From positions 1-64,000 of the forward strand of contig NZ_QEOP01000004.1 of the NCBI RefSeq assembly GCF_003097495.1: 64,000 nucleotides of DNA, read 5' to 3'. A program made the translations under genes and the position numbers. Within the stretch, counting starts at the first letter, position 1; the number at the start of each line of letters is the position of its first letter. Of this stretch, positions 37,178 to 45,012 are shown in pieces. The notes under the pieces are model-generated. The model did no database searches and had not been told where the DNA came from. It saw only the letters and a program-made list of their open reading frames with translations. The DNA comes from Amnibacterium flavum. Its GTDB lineage: Bacteria; Actinomycetota; Actinomycetes; Actinomycetales; Microbacteriaceae.

Positions 37178-37299
37178 CGCCGGTCGTCGCGGCGCGGGTC
37201 TCTCTTCACCTGCGCCGCGGCGTTCGGACGGCTGGCGCCTCGAGGTCGGCCTTGCTGGGATGGGCCGTGATGACTGTTCTGTGATGACTAGGAGCGATG

Positions 37300-37704
37300 A
37301 TGCTGCGTCTGACCTTGACCAACCCGCCTCTGCTTTCGGCGCTGAGTTCGGCGGGCCACGGCTCGAAAGTGCTCTTCACCGACGCGAACTACCCGGCGAC
37401 GACCGCCGCGAACCCGCGTGCACGCCTCATCGAGCTGTCGATCGGCCGCAACCTGCCGACCGTCTCGGATCTGCTGGGCTTGGTACTGCCGATCCTCCCA
37501 GTGGAGGCGGCGTGCGTGATGGAGGGCCCGGGCGAGATCCCGGCGCACGACGAATACGCGAAGGCACTCGCGCCCCTGCAGCTGGATTCGCTGGGCCGCT
37601 TCGAGTTCTACGATGCAGCGCGGGGGAGCGAGGTCGCCGTCGTGGTTACCACGGGTGACACCCGCCTCTACGCGAACCTGATGCTGACCGTCGGAGTCGC
37701 CTGA
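37300..37704 (+). CDS. fucU: RbsD/FucU family sugar mutarotase, probable L-fucose mutarotase
   Basis: A 134-residue protein with the FucU hallmark GHGSKVLFTDANYPA (GHG histidine and DAN aspartate) and a C-terminal DTRLYANLML segment. FucU interconverts alpha- and beta-L-fucose. Its presence is the strongest single pointer to L-fucose as the substrate of the locus. Of two adjacent ATGs, 37300 is better spaced from GGAG and matches the usual MLK/MLR start. Confidence 0.88.
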   Translation: MLRLTLTNPPLLSALSSAGHGSKVLFTDANYPATTAANPRARLIELSIGRNLPTVSDLLGLVLPILPVEAACVMEGPGEIPAHDEYAKALAPLQLDSLGRFEFYDAARGSEVAVVVTTGDTRLYANLMLTVGVA

Positions 37705-37761
37705 CCCGCTGCCCGTCGCGCTCGTCGCGTGGCGGTCACCGCCGGTACGCTAGACCGGTCA

Positions 37762-37833
37762 GCCTCTGTAGCTCAATGGAAGAGCAGTTCCGTCCTAAGG
37801 AAAGGGTTGGGGGTTCGAGTCCCTCCAGGGGCA
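37762..37833 (+). tRNA. tRNA-Arg (anticodon CCT)
   Basis: Acceptor arms GCCTCTG and CAGGGGC pair (one G-U), anticodon loop GTCCTAA gives CCT (reads AGG), T-loop TTCGAGT. CCA is not encoded. A stretch of lower-GC, accessory-type sequence begins right at its 3' end. Confidence 0.97.
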
Positions 37834-37870
37834 CCCTGCGGGTTCCTCTCGCTATGCCGCGGCGTAGCGA

Positions 37871-38761
37871 TTACATCGGTGGACAAGCCTGGCATGCGGG
37901 CGACAGCAGATCGTCGCGAAGCCATTTGTGAATTTCGCCCACGCTAGCGTCATGGTCACTGAGAGGTGTCGGTCGATAGATATGACCAGCTATGTCGGAG
38001 GGCAGCGTATCGATACTCGTGTCTTTGAGAATGGCGCACTTGCGCCCGGTCATCAGCATTCCTCCCACCTCGATTAAGACGTTGGAATTGAATGCATCCC
38101 CGGCATGGTCCATGAGGACTATTGCGTACTTGCTGGCCCACATGTAAGTAACGACGTTCGCCCAGAGGGTGTCCTCAACTGCGCTATCACTCGCCACCTG
38201 AAGGGCCAATCCGTGCTGGGAGACGGCCTCACGGATTCGACCGATGAGCCCGTTGAATGGATCCTCCTCCGTCTTTGGAAATCGAGTGATCAGCATCACA
38301 TTGCGGTCGAATTCCGTACGGGCCAGTAGTCTTGATAGCCCAGGGTTGCCCGCCATCGGTCCGAGGAAGGGTGGAATCACGCTCAGACGAGTGTTGCCGA
38401 GCTCCGCTCCTGGTACCTGGCCGAGCTCCAACGCGAGCGCTGGCACCGACACTGCGGCCGCCTCCTTTTCCAGCGTCGACTGACCAAGAGGCGTCAAAGC
38501 CCAGGTCAGGGGGGTCGGTCGCATCAATAGTTGACGTTTCTGGAGCCTGCCGAGGGAGTCGCTAGGGTTGCCGACGGGCGGGAGTCTGAGTGCGCTAAGT
38601 ACCGCCACGACGTCCTTCGTTGCGAATGTGTCGGTCGACGACGCAACGGCTGCAAGTGCGCCAGCCGCTAAGATTTGGATCCCTTGCGGGAGTCGCTGCA
38701 TGCGGAGTCTGACGCCCTCGTTCACCGCCGTGGGCTCGGACTGGGGGTTGCCAGCCGTCAT
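37871..38761 (-). CDS. Winged-helix / TIR-like (predicted nucleotide-hydrolase) fusion protein
   Basis: A 296-residue protein of no named family that I can assign. Residues about 28-97 look like a winged helix (TKDVVAVLSALRLPPVG...SLGRLQKRQLL). Residues about 152-286 have the alternating pattern of a TIR-like/deoxyribosyltransferase-like fold: NVMLITRFP, then KYAIVLMD, then NSNVLIEVGGMLMTGRKCAI, with Glu231 as the candidate catalytic acid, and DIAGHIYRP. Such domains often degrade NAD in anti-phage systems. Codon use and GC are lower than in neighbours. It overlaps the upstream gene by four bases (ATGA). Confidence 0.7.
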   Translation of the reverse strand: MTAGNPQSEPTAVNEGVRLRMQRLPQGIQILAAGALAAVASSTDTFATKDVVAVLSALRLPPVGNPSDSLGRLQKRQLLMRPTPLTWALTPLGQSTLEKEAAAVSVPALALELGQVPGAELGNTRLSVIPPFLGPMAGNPGLSRLLARTEFDRNVMLITRFPKTEEDPFNGLIGRIREAVSQHGLALQVASDSAVEDTLWANVVTYMWASKYAIVLMDHAGDAFNSNVLIEVGGMLMTGRKCAILKDTSIDTLPSDIAGHIYRPTPLSDHDASVGEIHKWLRDDLLSPACQACPPM

Positions 38762-39342
38762 ACGTTGCCCGTGATCGTCCGGATGAGCTCAGACGTCGCT
38801 TCGATCCCGGGCTTGGTGATTTTCACCTCACGGGACGCACCCTTGCCACGCAGTACAGCCACATCCTCTAGGAGCTGCAAGCTCGCCGCGAAGTTGCTTC
38901 CGTCGAGCCGACCGTAATCTTGGGCAACTTTCCGTATTAGGCCCGCAGACGTCCACTCCTCGATGCCCGAGATCTGTCTCGCTGCTGAGATCAGTTGTGC
39001 CAGCTGGCGCATGCCCTGCGACTTGTTAGTTGCGATCTTCTTTGCAGAAACCACGAGCGCTGGACCGTCGTCAACAACGTCGTAGACCAGCTCCAGCGTG
39101 TCTTTCGGCAGGTTCAGCACGTGGGCAAGCTTCCCGAGTACATCGCCTTGTTCCGCAGGCTGCACTAGCGGCTTGTCGGTAGATCCTGCTTCTGCGTGGG
39201 TAGCGCTGGTGGACGAACTCGGGCTCAGCCTGGCCCGCAGTAGTGCCTCGAGCACAATCGAGCGGTCGGCGGGCTTTAGTCCCATGCCGTCGACCTCCTC
39301 GATGGTCTTCATGGAAATATTCGCCAGATCGTCATCAGACAA
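38758..39342 (-). CDS. Uncharacterised protein with C-terminal winged helix, partner of the TIR-like protein
   Basis: A 194-residue protein. A short helical N-terminus (about 1-38, GLKPADRSIVLEALLRARL), a Ser/Thr-rich linker (39-62), a central alpha/beta part with KLAHVLNLPKDTLELVYDVV (71-90), and a likely winged helix (about 128-190; WTSAGLIRKVAQDYGRL ... REVKITKPGIEATSELI). I do not recognise the family. It could sense or regulate its overlapping TIR-like partner. TTG 39340-39342 is the start: AAAGGA lies eight bases upstream; the frame upstream of it is unsupported. Confidence 0.65.
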   Translation of the reverse strand: MSDDDLANISMKTIEEVDGMGLKPADRSIVLEALLRARLSPSSSTSATHAEAGSTDKPLVQPAEQGDVLGKLAHVLNLPKDTLELVYDVVDDGPALVVSAKKIATNKSQGMRQLAQLISAARQISGIEEWTSAGLIRKVAQDYGRLDGSNFAASLQLLEDVAVLRGKGASREVKITKPGIEATSELIRTITGNV

Positions 39343-39689
39343 GGGACAAGTCCTTTCGTGGTCATGGATACGAGCAGTCGCACGTCGCACACGGTACACC
39401 CGTCGGGCTTGAGTCGCCAGAAGGAGTCAAGCCGGCGTGTCATCAGGTATGCCCGGGCTGGTCGCATGGCCATTCTGCCGGGCGCTGCGAAGTCACACAC
39501 GCCTCCTGATGCTCGGGGAGTGCTGTACATGTTCGATGTGGCTTGTTCCGTGTCGCTGGCTACAACACGAGGTGTACTGAAATAATGCCACGATCAGGTA
39601 TTTCAACTCTACTAACGGCATGTCTTAGAAGTTCACACGAGCGAATACGGGCTGGACACGTTTAGATTGGGATCTCTCGCTGACTGGTC
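39343..39689. other. Lower-GC intergenic stretch, no confident gene
   Basis: No convincing gene on either strand. On the minus strand, TTGAAA-N16-TATTTC (about 39578-39605) could be the promoter of the winged-helix/TIR-like pair; that would give a leader of more than 200 bases. A 73-codon minus-strand frame (39309-39530) lacks a ribosome-binding site. Confidence 0.4.
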
Positions 39690-39945
39690 GAGTCATCGGC
39701 TGGCTACTTCCTCTGGGGCCTCGATCGTCGCTCGCCACGTCGATGGTGCCGAGCGTGACCCTCTTGCCGCGGATCAGTTCGACAGGTTTGATCGGCACGT
39801 GGGAGTGGTGGCTTTCCAGCGAGACGGTGCCGATCGTCGACTGATGCATTAACGGGGAGGGTTGCTCGTACTGCCGCATTTCCAGCCCGAGGGTTGGTTT
39901 CCAGTTGGGTTTACCTCGATGCCATAGCCGCAACAGAGCTGAGCG
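39690..39945 (-). pseudogene. Decayed fragment of a MesD/MetE-like methionine synthase
   Basis: About 250 bases align, base by base and in the same order, with part of the intact mesD gene at about 46.49-46.74 kb. Matching peptides include CCGYGIE against CYGYGIK, LGLEMRQYE against LGPEWRQYE, STIGTVSLESHHSHVPI against STIDIVSLECQHSHVPM, and ELIRGKRVTLGTIDVAS against ELIRGKKVMLGAIDVAS. A frameshift lies between the CGYGIE and RQYE parts, a catalytic cysteine (LEC) has become serine, and both ends are missing. It marks loss of a second copy. Confidence 0.88.
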
Positions 39946-39997
39946 GCGGATATGAAAACGCGGCCTCTGCCCGTCCGGGCAGTGGAGCCCAGCGGAC

Positions 39998-42541
39998 CTA
40001 CAGACGCGGGTCGACGGGCTCTGACTCCATCGCGAGCACTGCAAACACAGCCTGATGAATGCGCCACAGCGGCTCTCCCGCCGCAACTCGTTCTAGGGCT
40101 TCGATACCGAGCGCGTACTCGCGTTGCGCCATCGAGCGCTTGTGGGCGAGATTGCGGTCGCGGAGGCGGGACAGGTTCTGCGGTTCCGTGTAGTCGGGGC
40201 CGTAGATGATGCGCAGGTACTCGCGGCCCCGCACCTTGATGCCGGGCTGCACCAGCCCCTTCTCGCCACGAACCAGGTTCGCGAGCGGCTTCACGACCAT
40301 TCCCTCGCCACCCGCCGCAGTCATCGACTCCCACCACGAGGTGGCCGCGTCGAGCGTTGCGGGGTCGGCGAGATTCACGGTCATCGACCGTGTCGCTCGG
40401 ATCAGCTCCGGATCTGCCGCCGCCAGGCGGTCGGCGATCGCGAGGTGCCAGGCGTGGCTCTTGTCCGAATGCGTTGCACCCTCCGTCGCCAGCACCTGGA
40501 AAGGCGCGAGCTGCACCCCATCCAGTCCCGACGCAGGAGCCGCGTAGTTCCGGTACGCCTCAACGTACGCGGACGCGTTCACGGCTCGTGGGCGTGTCCG
40601 GGCAAGCAGGTCGCCTATCTCGACTCCGTTCGCCGCCGCTTGCTCGAGTACCGACACCGCGCGGGGGAGGGCAGCCGTTGCTGCGGCGCCGACCGAGGCG
40701 TACTGGTCGCGGATCATGTCGCCCGCCTTCAGTGACCACGGGAGCAGCTCGGCATCGAGCATCACCCAATCCGAACCGAGCTCAGACCAGAGGCCGGCCT
40801 TCTCGAAGGCAGCATCCAAACGGCGCAAGAACTCGTCGGCCAGCTCGCGCTCGAAGAACGGGCGGCCGGTGCGCGTGTAAACGACACCGCGCCATCCGGC
40901 GGGGGCGTCGAAACGCGACGGGTCACGCGCCAGCAGAACGACTGCGCGAGAGCCCATGTGCTTCTCTTCGCAGATCAGCTCGGTCACGCCCTCCTTGCGG
41001 TAGAACGCGAACGCCTCAGCAGGATGCTCGAGCAGAGTGTCCAGGCTCGACGTGTTGGGCGGGCTCATCGTCGGCGGCAGGTACAGCAGCCAGCGCGGGT
41101 CGATCGCCCAGCGGCTCATCACCTCGAGCGCTCCAGCCGCGTACTCCTCGCGGACACCGATCCGACCGTGAGTCTTGGTCTCGACGATTTGTTTGCCCAA
41201 GACGTCGTCGATCGACAGCAGACCAGCTGCCCGCTCGCGCTCCGCCGCAACAGCTGCAGGGGCGGCCAGCGGTTTCGCCGGTTCGAACCAGACCTGCTGC
41301 GCCGGCACCGAGACGACCTCGCGCTCGGGGTAGCGCAGCGCCGACAGCTTGCCGCCGAACACCACACCGGTGTCGAGGCACATCGTGTTGTTCACCCACT
41401 CCGGCTCCAGCGTCGGAGTGTGCCCATAGAGCACCATCGCCTTGCCCCGGTAGTCGTCCGCCCACGGGTAGCGAACCGGCAGACCGTACTCATCGGTCTC
41501 GCCGGTCGTGTCGCCGAACAGAGCAAACGATCGAACCCGACCGGATGCACGGCCCTGGTACTCCTTGCGCATTCCAGCGTGAGCGACGACAAGCTTCCCG
41601 CCGTCGAGCACGAGATGAGAGATGAGACCGTCCGCGAACTGCTCGACCTCCTTCCGGAACTCCGGCGTCTCCGCCCCGAGCTGCAGCAGCGACTCGGCGA
41701 GACCGTGCGCGGTCTGTACCTTCTTCCCGCGAAGAGCACGGATGAGCTTGTCTTCGTGGTTGCCCGGGACGGCGAGAGCGTGACCGTTGCGGACCATCCC
41801 CATCGCCAGCCGCAGCACGCCCGGGGTGTCGGGACCGCGGTCGACGAGGTCGCCGAGGAACACCACCTTGCGGCCCTCCGGATGTGTGGCATCGACCGGA
41901 CGCCCCTCGGCGTCACGTTCGAGCAAGTAGCCGAGCTTGCCGAGCAGCGACTCGAGCTCGGACCGGCAGCCGTGGATGTCGCCGATCACATCGAACGGTC
42001 CGGTCTCGTGACGGAAGTCGTTGAGCAGCGGTTCCCGCTTGATCGACGCGTCCGCGATCTCGTCGACCCCGTGCAGGATGTGGATCTTGCGGAACCCCTC
42101 CTTGCCGAGGAACTTGAGCGAGCGGCGCAACTGGTCCTGCTGGCGGCGGATCACATCCGCACCGAACGGGCGGTCGGTCCGCGACTCGTTGCGTTCGACG
42201 CAGACGCGCTCCGGAACATCGAGCACGATCGCCACGGGCAGCACGTCGTGGTCGCGCGCCAACTGCACGAACCCCTTCCGCGCCTCGGACTGCACGTTCG
42301 TCGCGTCGATCACGGTGAGCAGCCCCGCCTCGAGGCGCTTGCCGGCGACGTAACGGAGGGAATCGAACGCGGCGCGGGTCGCTGCCTGGTTGTTCTCGTC
42401 GTTGGAGACCAGGCCGCGGAAGAAGTCGCTCGACAGTGTCTCGAACGGGGCGAACTTGTCACGCGCGAACGTGGACTTGCCCGAACCGCTGGAACCGATC
42501 AGCACGACCAGCGACATCTCGGGGATGGCGAGCTCTGACAT
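39998..42541 (-). CDS. pnkp: Polynucleotide kinase-phosphatase-ligase Pnkp (RNA repair)
   Basis: An 847-residue three-domain RNA-repair enzyme. Kinase: P-loop GSSGSGKS (16-23, Lys22). Metallophosphatase: DIH (188-190), GDLVDRG (230-236), GNHE (260-263), His321 and GH at 373-374. Ligase/adenylyltransferase: EEKHMGSR with nucleophile Lys527. It heals and seals the 2',3'-cyclic phosphate and 5'-OH ends left by ribotoxins. It lies two bases after hen1, whose methylation makes the repaired site resistant to new cleavage. Confidence 0.96.
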   Translation of the reverse strand: MSELAIPEMSLVVLIGSSGSGKSTFARDKFAPFETLSSDFFRGLVSNDENNQAATRAAFDSLRYVAGKRLEAGLLTVIDATNVQSEARKGFVQLARDHDVLPVAIVLDVPERVCVERNESRTDRPFGADVIRRQQDQLRRSLKFLGKEGFRKIHILHGVDEIADASIKREPLLNDFRHETGPFDVIGDIHGCRSELESLLGKLGYLLERDAEGRPVDATHPEGRKVVFLGDLVDRGPDTPGVLRLAMGMVRNGHALAVPGNHEDKLIRALRGKKVQTAHGLAESLLQLGAETPEFRKEVEQFADGLISHLVLDGGKLVVAHAGMRKEYQGRASGRVRSFALFGDTTGETDEYGLPVRYPWADDYRGKAMVLYGHTPTLEPEWVNNTMCLDTGVVFGGKLSALRYPEREVVSVPAQQVWFEPAKPLAAPAAVAAERERAAGLLSIDDVLGKQIVETKTHGRIGVREEYAAGALEVMSRWAIDPRWLLYLPPTMSPPNTSSLDTLLEHPAEAFAFYRKEGVTELICEEKHMGSRAVVLLARDPSRFDAPAGWRGVVYTRTGRPFFERELADEFLRRLDAAFEKAGLWSELGSDWVMLDAELLPWSLKAGDMIRDQYASVGAAATAALPRAVSVLEQAAANGVEIGDLLARTRPRAVNASAYVEAYRNYAAPASGLDGVQLAPFQVLATEGATHSDKSHAWHLAIADRLAAADPELIRATRSMTVNLADPATLDAATSWWESMTAAGGEGMVVKPLANLVRGEKGLVQPGIKVRGREYLRIIYGPDYTEPQNLSRLRDRNLAHKRSMAQREYALGIEALERVAAGEPLWRIHQAVFAVLAMESEPVDPRL

Positions 42542-42543
42542 CG

Positions 42544-43923
42544 TCACACCCTCCTGAACAGTGCGAGCTGGGTGGGGGATCCAACGGCCGGGTCGAATTC
42601 GCCGACGGGACGGAACTCGACCTGATACCCGTTGCGGTCGGCGACGCCCTGCGCCCACTCGGCGAACTCGGCCCGCGACCACTCGAATCGGTGATCGGGG
42701 TGACGGAATCGACCGGCGGGCAGGGATGGGTAGAGCACGTTGTAGTCGGCGTTCGGCGTTGTGACGATGACGGCACCGGGGCGGGCATGCCCGAACACCG
42801 ACGACTCGACCGATCCGAGGCGGTCGGGGTCGACGTGCTCGATGACCTCCATCAGCACGGCGGCGTCGAGGGCCTTGATCCGGTCGTCCTGGTAGGTGAC
42901 CGATGACTGCAGCAGCTTGATTCGCGCGCGCTGCGCATCGCTGAGCTGTCGTAGTTGGAGCCGCTCCTCGGCGATGTTAAGGGAACGGCTCGACACGTCG
43001 GTGCCGATGATCTCGACGAAAGACGGATCGGCGGCGAGCCGCTTCAGCAGGGCGCCCTCGCCGCAACCGAGGTCCGCGACGCGGTGGGCGCCGACATCCT
43101 TGAGCGCCGCGAGCACCGCCTCGGCGCGCAGGTTGTAGAGCGGCGTCGAGGTCTGCGCATCCGGTTCCGCGGGAACGGAGTCGTCGTCGAGCTCGACGAG
43201 GCGAGCGGTGGCGTCGGCGATCATCGTGCGCTGATGGGCGAGGTAGCGCTGGGTGATCAGCTCGCGATCCGGGTGCTCGGGCAGCCAGCCCTCGCCGGCG
43301 CGCAGCAGCTTGCCGACCTCGTCGTCGCTCACCCAGTAGTGCTTCGAGTCGTCGAGAACCGAGAGCAGGACGTAGAGCTGGCGAAGCGCATCCGACAGCC
43401 GGATGGTGGCGGTCAGGCGGAGGTTCGCGTAGCGGGAGTCGCCCCACTCGGGAAAGGCGGGGTCGAGTGGGATGGCCGTCTCGTCGACGGCCCAGCCGAG
43501 GGGTTCGAACAGTCGTGTCGCCAGCCCGCCGATGCCCCGGCTGGGGACGGCCGTCAGCTCGATCTCGAGCGGGATGGCGGATGCGGCGAGTTCGGGTCGT
43601 GCGTCGGATCGTCCCGTCATCGCGGTCCGGAACAGCTGTCCCAGCGCGACGGCGAGCATCGAGGACGAGGCGTAGGGCCGGTCGTTGACGTAGTTGCTGA
43701 GCGAGAACGAGTCGGTGCCGCCGAACCGCTTGTTGCGGACGAGGTCGATCGGGTCGACCTCGAGCAGCAGAGCGGCGGTGCAGCGCTCGTCGGTGGCCTC
43801 GGGGTAGAAGACGTGCGCCTGCCCGACGCTCATCGGGAAGGTCTGAACCTTCGACGGGTGCTTGTGTAGCAGAAAGCCGAGGTCGGTCGCGTCGGGACCG
43901 GTGTAGGTGATGGTGGCAAGCAA
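42544..43923 (-). CDS. hen1: RNA 3'-terminal ribose 2'-O-methyltransferase Hen1
   Basis: A 459-residue protein: Hen1 N-terminal domain (1-240) that contacts Pnkp, and a C-terminal SAM methyltransferase with motif I VADLGCGEG (282-290) and the metal-binding set Glu359, Glu362, His363, His411. It methylates the 2'-OH at the broken RNA 3' end before ligation. TTG 43921-43923 begins the family-standard MLATITYTGPD. It is the first gene of the hen1-pnkp operon. Confidence 0.95.
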   Translation of the reverse strand: MLATITYTGPDATDLGFLLHKHPSKVQTFPMSVGQAHVFYPEATDERCTAALLLEVDPIDLVRNKRFGGTDSFSLSNYVNDRPYASSSMLAVALGQLFRTAMTGRSDARPELAASAIPLEIELTAVPSRGIGGLATRLFEPLGWAVDETAIPLDPAFPEWGDSRYANLRLTATIRLSDALRQLYVLLSVLDDSKHYWVSDDEVGKLLRAGEGWLPEHPDRELITQRYLAHQRTMIADATARLVELDDDSVPAEPDAQTSTPLYNLRAEAVLAALKDVGAHRVADLGCGEGALLKRLAADPSFVEIIGTDVSSRSLNIAEERLQLRQLSDAQRARIKLLQSSVTYQDDRIKALDAAVLMEVIEHVDPDRLGSVESSVFGHARPGAVIVTTPNADYNVLYPSLPAGRFRHPDHRFEWSRAEFAEWAQGVADRNGYQVEFRPVGEFDPAVGSPTQLALFRRV

Positions 43924-43994
43924 GGCGATGTTCCGTCGTCGGAGGAGAGCGTCTTGCCACCCTAGGGGACCACCGAATGCGCGGGAGGCGATGT

Positions 43995-44047
43995 GACATC
44001 GGCCCTCCGAGTGGGGGTCGAGCCGGTTGAGAAGGCCTGCCACCCTG
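43995..44047 (+). repeat. Upstream element, copy 1
   Basis: A 53-base element upstream of the lipoprotein gene. It matches the copy at 44856-44909: the first 33 bases differ at one position, then come about eight variable bases, then CCTGCCACCCTG is identical. Both copies precede rightward genes. Confidence 0.85.
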
Positions 44048-44107
44048 AGATTCCCGTCGACGACGTGTCGACGTAGGGCAGCCTGACGAGCTTGTGAGGA
44101 TAACCAG

Positions 44108-44815
44108 ATGACCCCGCGACCTGGCGCTCGCCTGCTGATCGGAGTGGGCGTTGCGCTCTCCGTCGCGCTTCTGACCTCGGGATGCACGAGTGCCGCACCC
44201 TCGGTCGATACGTCGCCCACGAGTGCGCCGTCGACATCCGCCGCACCGACGCCGACTGCCGAGGCCGACCCGCTCACGACAGTTGATCAGGTCAGCGTGA
44301 CACCTCAGAGCATCGAACTCCTTGCCGGAGGCGTCGCCGTCGCGTCGTACGACTACCTCGGTTCATCCGCTGATCCGGTCGCCGCTCTGACAACCGTGTT
44401 CGGAGTCGCGCCCGTCGATGAAGAGCAGCCGGGCAATGGTCACTTCCCACCAGCGACCTGGCATAGCTGGGGCGGGCTCACCGTCAGTGAGCAGCACTAC
44501 GACGAAGGCGACTGGCTCAAGGTCACAACGCGGGATGCCTATTGGCCGAGCTTCCGGGTCTTCGTATCCCAGCCCTCCGAGGGGCGCGTCGCTCTGACAA
44601 CACCCGCGAACATCGCCTCCGGTGCTCCGTGGGTCGACGCTGAAGCCGCGAACGTCGGATACCTCACCTGCTTCGGCACACCGATCTACTCGGTCGACGC
44701 CGCGGCCTGGAGCCCGGGGTGGACGAATGTCGCCGTCGCAGCCGACCCCAGCGCCGACGGGGTCACCGTCGGTCGACTCAGCGCGCCAGCCGCCGAGGTA
44801 CCGGAATGCTCGTGA
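44108..44815 (+). CDS. Secreted lipoprotein of unknown function
   Basis: A 235-residue lipoprotein. Signal peptide with lipobox LLTSGC (Cys26), a Ser/Thr/Pro/Ala-rich linker (27-55), then a globular domain of about 175 residues rich in aromatic residues (TWHSWGGLTVSEQHYDEGDW) with two cysteines near the end (YLTCFG, PECS) that could pair. I do not recognise the family. It is flanked by the two copies of the ~53-base element. Confidence 0.75.
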   Translation: MTPRPGARLLIGVGVALSVALLTSGCTSAAPSVDTSPTSAPSTSAAPTPTAEADPLTTVDQVSVTPQSIELLAGGVAVASYDYLGSSADPVAALTTVFGVAPVDEEQPGNGHFPPATWHSWGGLTVSEQHYDEGDWLKVTTRDAYWPSFRVFVSQPSEGRVALTTPANIASGAPWVDAEAANVGYLTCFGTPIYSVDAAAWSPGWTNVAVAADPSADGVTVGRLSAPAAEVPECS

Positions 44816-44855
44816 GCTGTCACGTCGCCATCTAGATACGGGTAGCCGTGGCGTC

Positions 44856-44909
44856 GACATCGGCCCTCTGAGTGGGGGTCGAGCCGGTCCGCAGGCGCCT
44901 GCCACCCTG
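44856..44909 (+). repeat. Upstream element, copy 2
   Basis: Second copy of the element at 43995-44047, here upstream of the CrtC/AttH-like gene. It contains the palindrome GCAGGCGCCTGC (44891-44902) in the variable part. Confidence 0.85.
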
Positions 44910-45012
44910 GTGACGCACTCGTTGCGAGGTGTCGGGGGACACGGATCCACGCAGCGGATGGGGGAGTGCCGCGGATTTCGGGGCGCTTGGGGGACTCCTG
45001 AAGGAGACTGCG

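Noticed and set aside
39309-39530. 73-codon minus-strand frame between the TIR-like pair and the mesD relic
   Set aside because: No ribosome-binding site, no recognisable features, and it overlaps the start region of the downstream gene in another frame.
37834-39998. Attachment-site repeat of the tRNA-Arg 3' end
   Set aside because: I looked for a second copy of the last ~20 tRNA bases in the following 2.2 kb and found none, and no integrase gene is present; insertion at the tRNA stays an inference.
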